A DNA stretch of 5,367 nucleotides from an uncultured Anaerotignum sp. (GTDB lineage Bacteria; Bacillota; Clostridia; Lachnospirales; Anaerotignaceae), in assembly GCF_934277605.1 (NCBI RefSeq), contig NZ_CAKQVD010000089.1, positions 1 to 5,367 of the forward strand, in the 5' to 3' direction. The position numbers and the translations under genes were made by a program. This document shows positions 5,276 to 5,367 of this stretch, piece by piece. Each line of letters opens with the position of its first letter. Within the stretch, counting starts at the first letter, position 1. Below the pieces are notes generated by a model, which had not been told where the DNA came from, made no database searches, and worked only from the letters and a program-made list of their open reading frames with translations.

Positions 5276-5367
5276 CAAGGTGTCGACAAAGTCGACACCC
5301 TAAGTCGAAATCAGGATTTCGACTTGCTAAGACAGAGGAATAAACAGACGAGTTCCATCAGCTTAAA
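5276..5367. mobile_element. Second copy of the palindromic repeat element (copy B), truncated by the window end
   Basis: Bases 5279-5367 match 953-1040 with a single difference, one extra C at 5299-5300 in the linker between hairpins 1 and 2. Both palindromes are intact (5279-5299 and 5302-5325). Like copy A, it begins within a few bases of a minus-strand terminator hairpin and in the same orientation relative to it. The remaining 120 bp or so expected from copy A would lie beyond the window. Confidence 0.85.

Overview
The window looks like a chromosomal housekeeping segment of a Gram-positive bacterium, most likely class Clostridia (Lachnospiraceae-like). The evidence is sigma-A-type promoters with near-consensus boxes, strong GGAGG-type ribosome sites, U-tailed hairpin terminators, a tRNA-Gly without encoded CCA, and proteins resembling clostridial FtsH, MurA, a YgjP-type metallohydrolase and a small HD phosphohydrolase. 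The genus cannot be fixed from this sequence alone.

Layout, left to right. A cut-off initiator tRNA-Met gene lies on the minus strand at 1-68, with a near-perfect promoter at 95-122. A YgjP-like zinc metalloprotein gene (131-844, minus) has its own promoter at 878-906. A 349-bp gap (845-1193) holds that promoter and a 209-bp palindrome-rich insertion (950-1158), flanked by two identical 26-bp copies of a terminator hairpin. ftsH (1194-3044, minus) follows, then a 146-bp leader and murA (3191-4456, minus). A plus-strand tRNA-Gly(CCC) gene at 4628-4698 has its own promoter and terminator. It converges with, and overlaps by 31 bp, a minus-strand HD-domain gene (4668-5213). Upstream of that gene are a strong terminator (5248-5273) and, at the right edge, a second copy of the repeat (5276-5367), cut off by the window end.

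All four protein genes are on the minus strand. They serve cell-wall precursor synthesis (MurA), membrane protein quality control (FtsH), and two less understood metal-dependent hydrolase roles. No defence, secretion or biosynthetic system is visible. The most interesting item is the repeat family. The copy behind ftsH has imperfect 17-bp terminal inverted repeats that abut exactly a duplicated 26-bp terminator hairpin, as if a MITE-like element had inserted into the ftsH terminator and duplicated it. The second copy also starts a few bases from a terminator hairpin in the same relative orientation, which suggests terminators are the preferred target.
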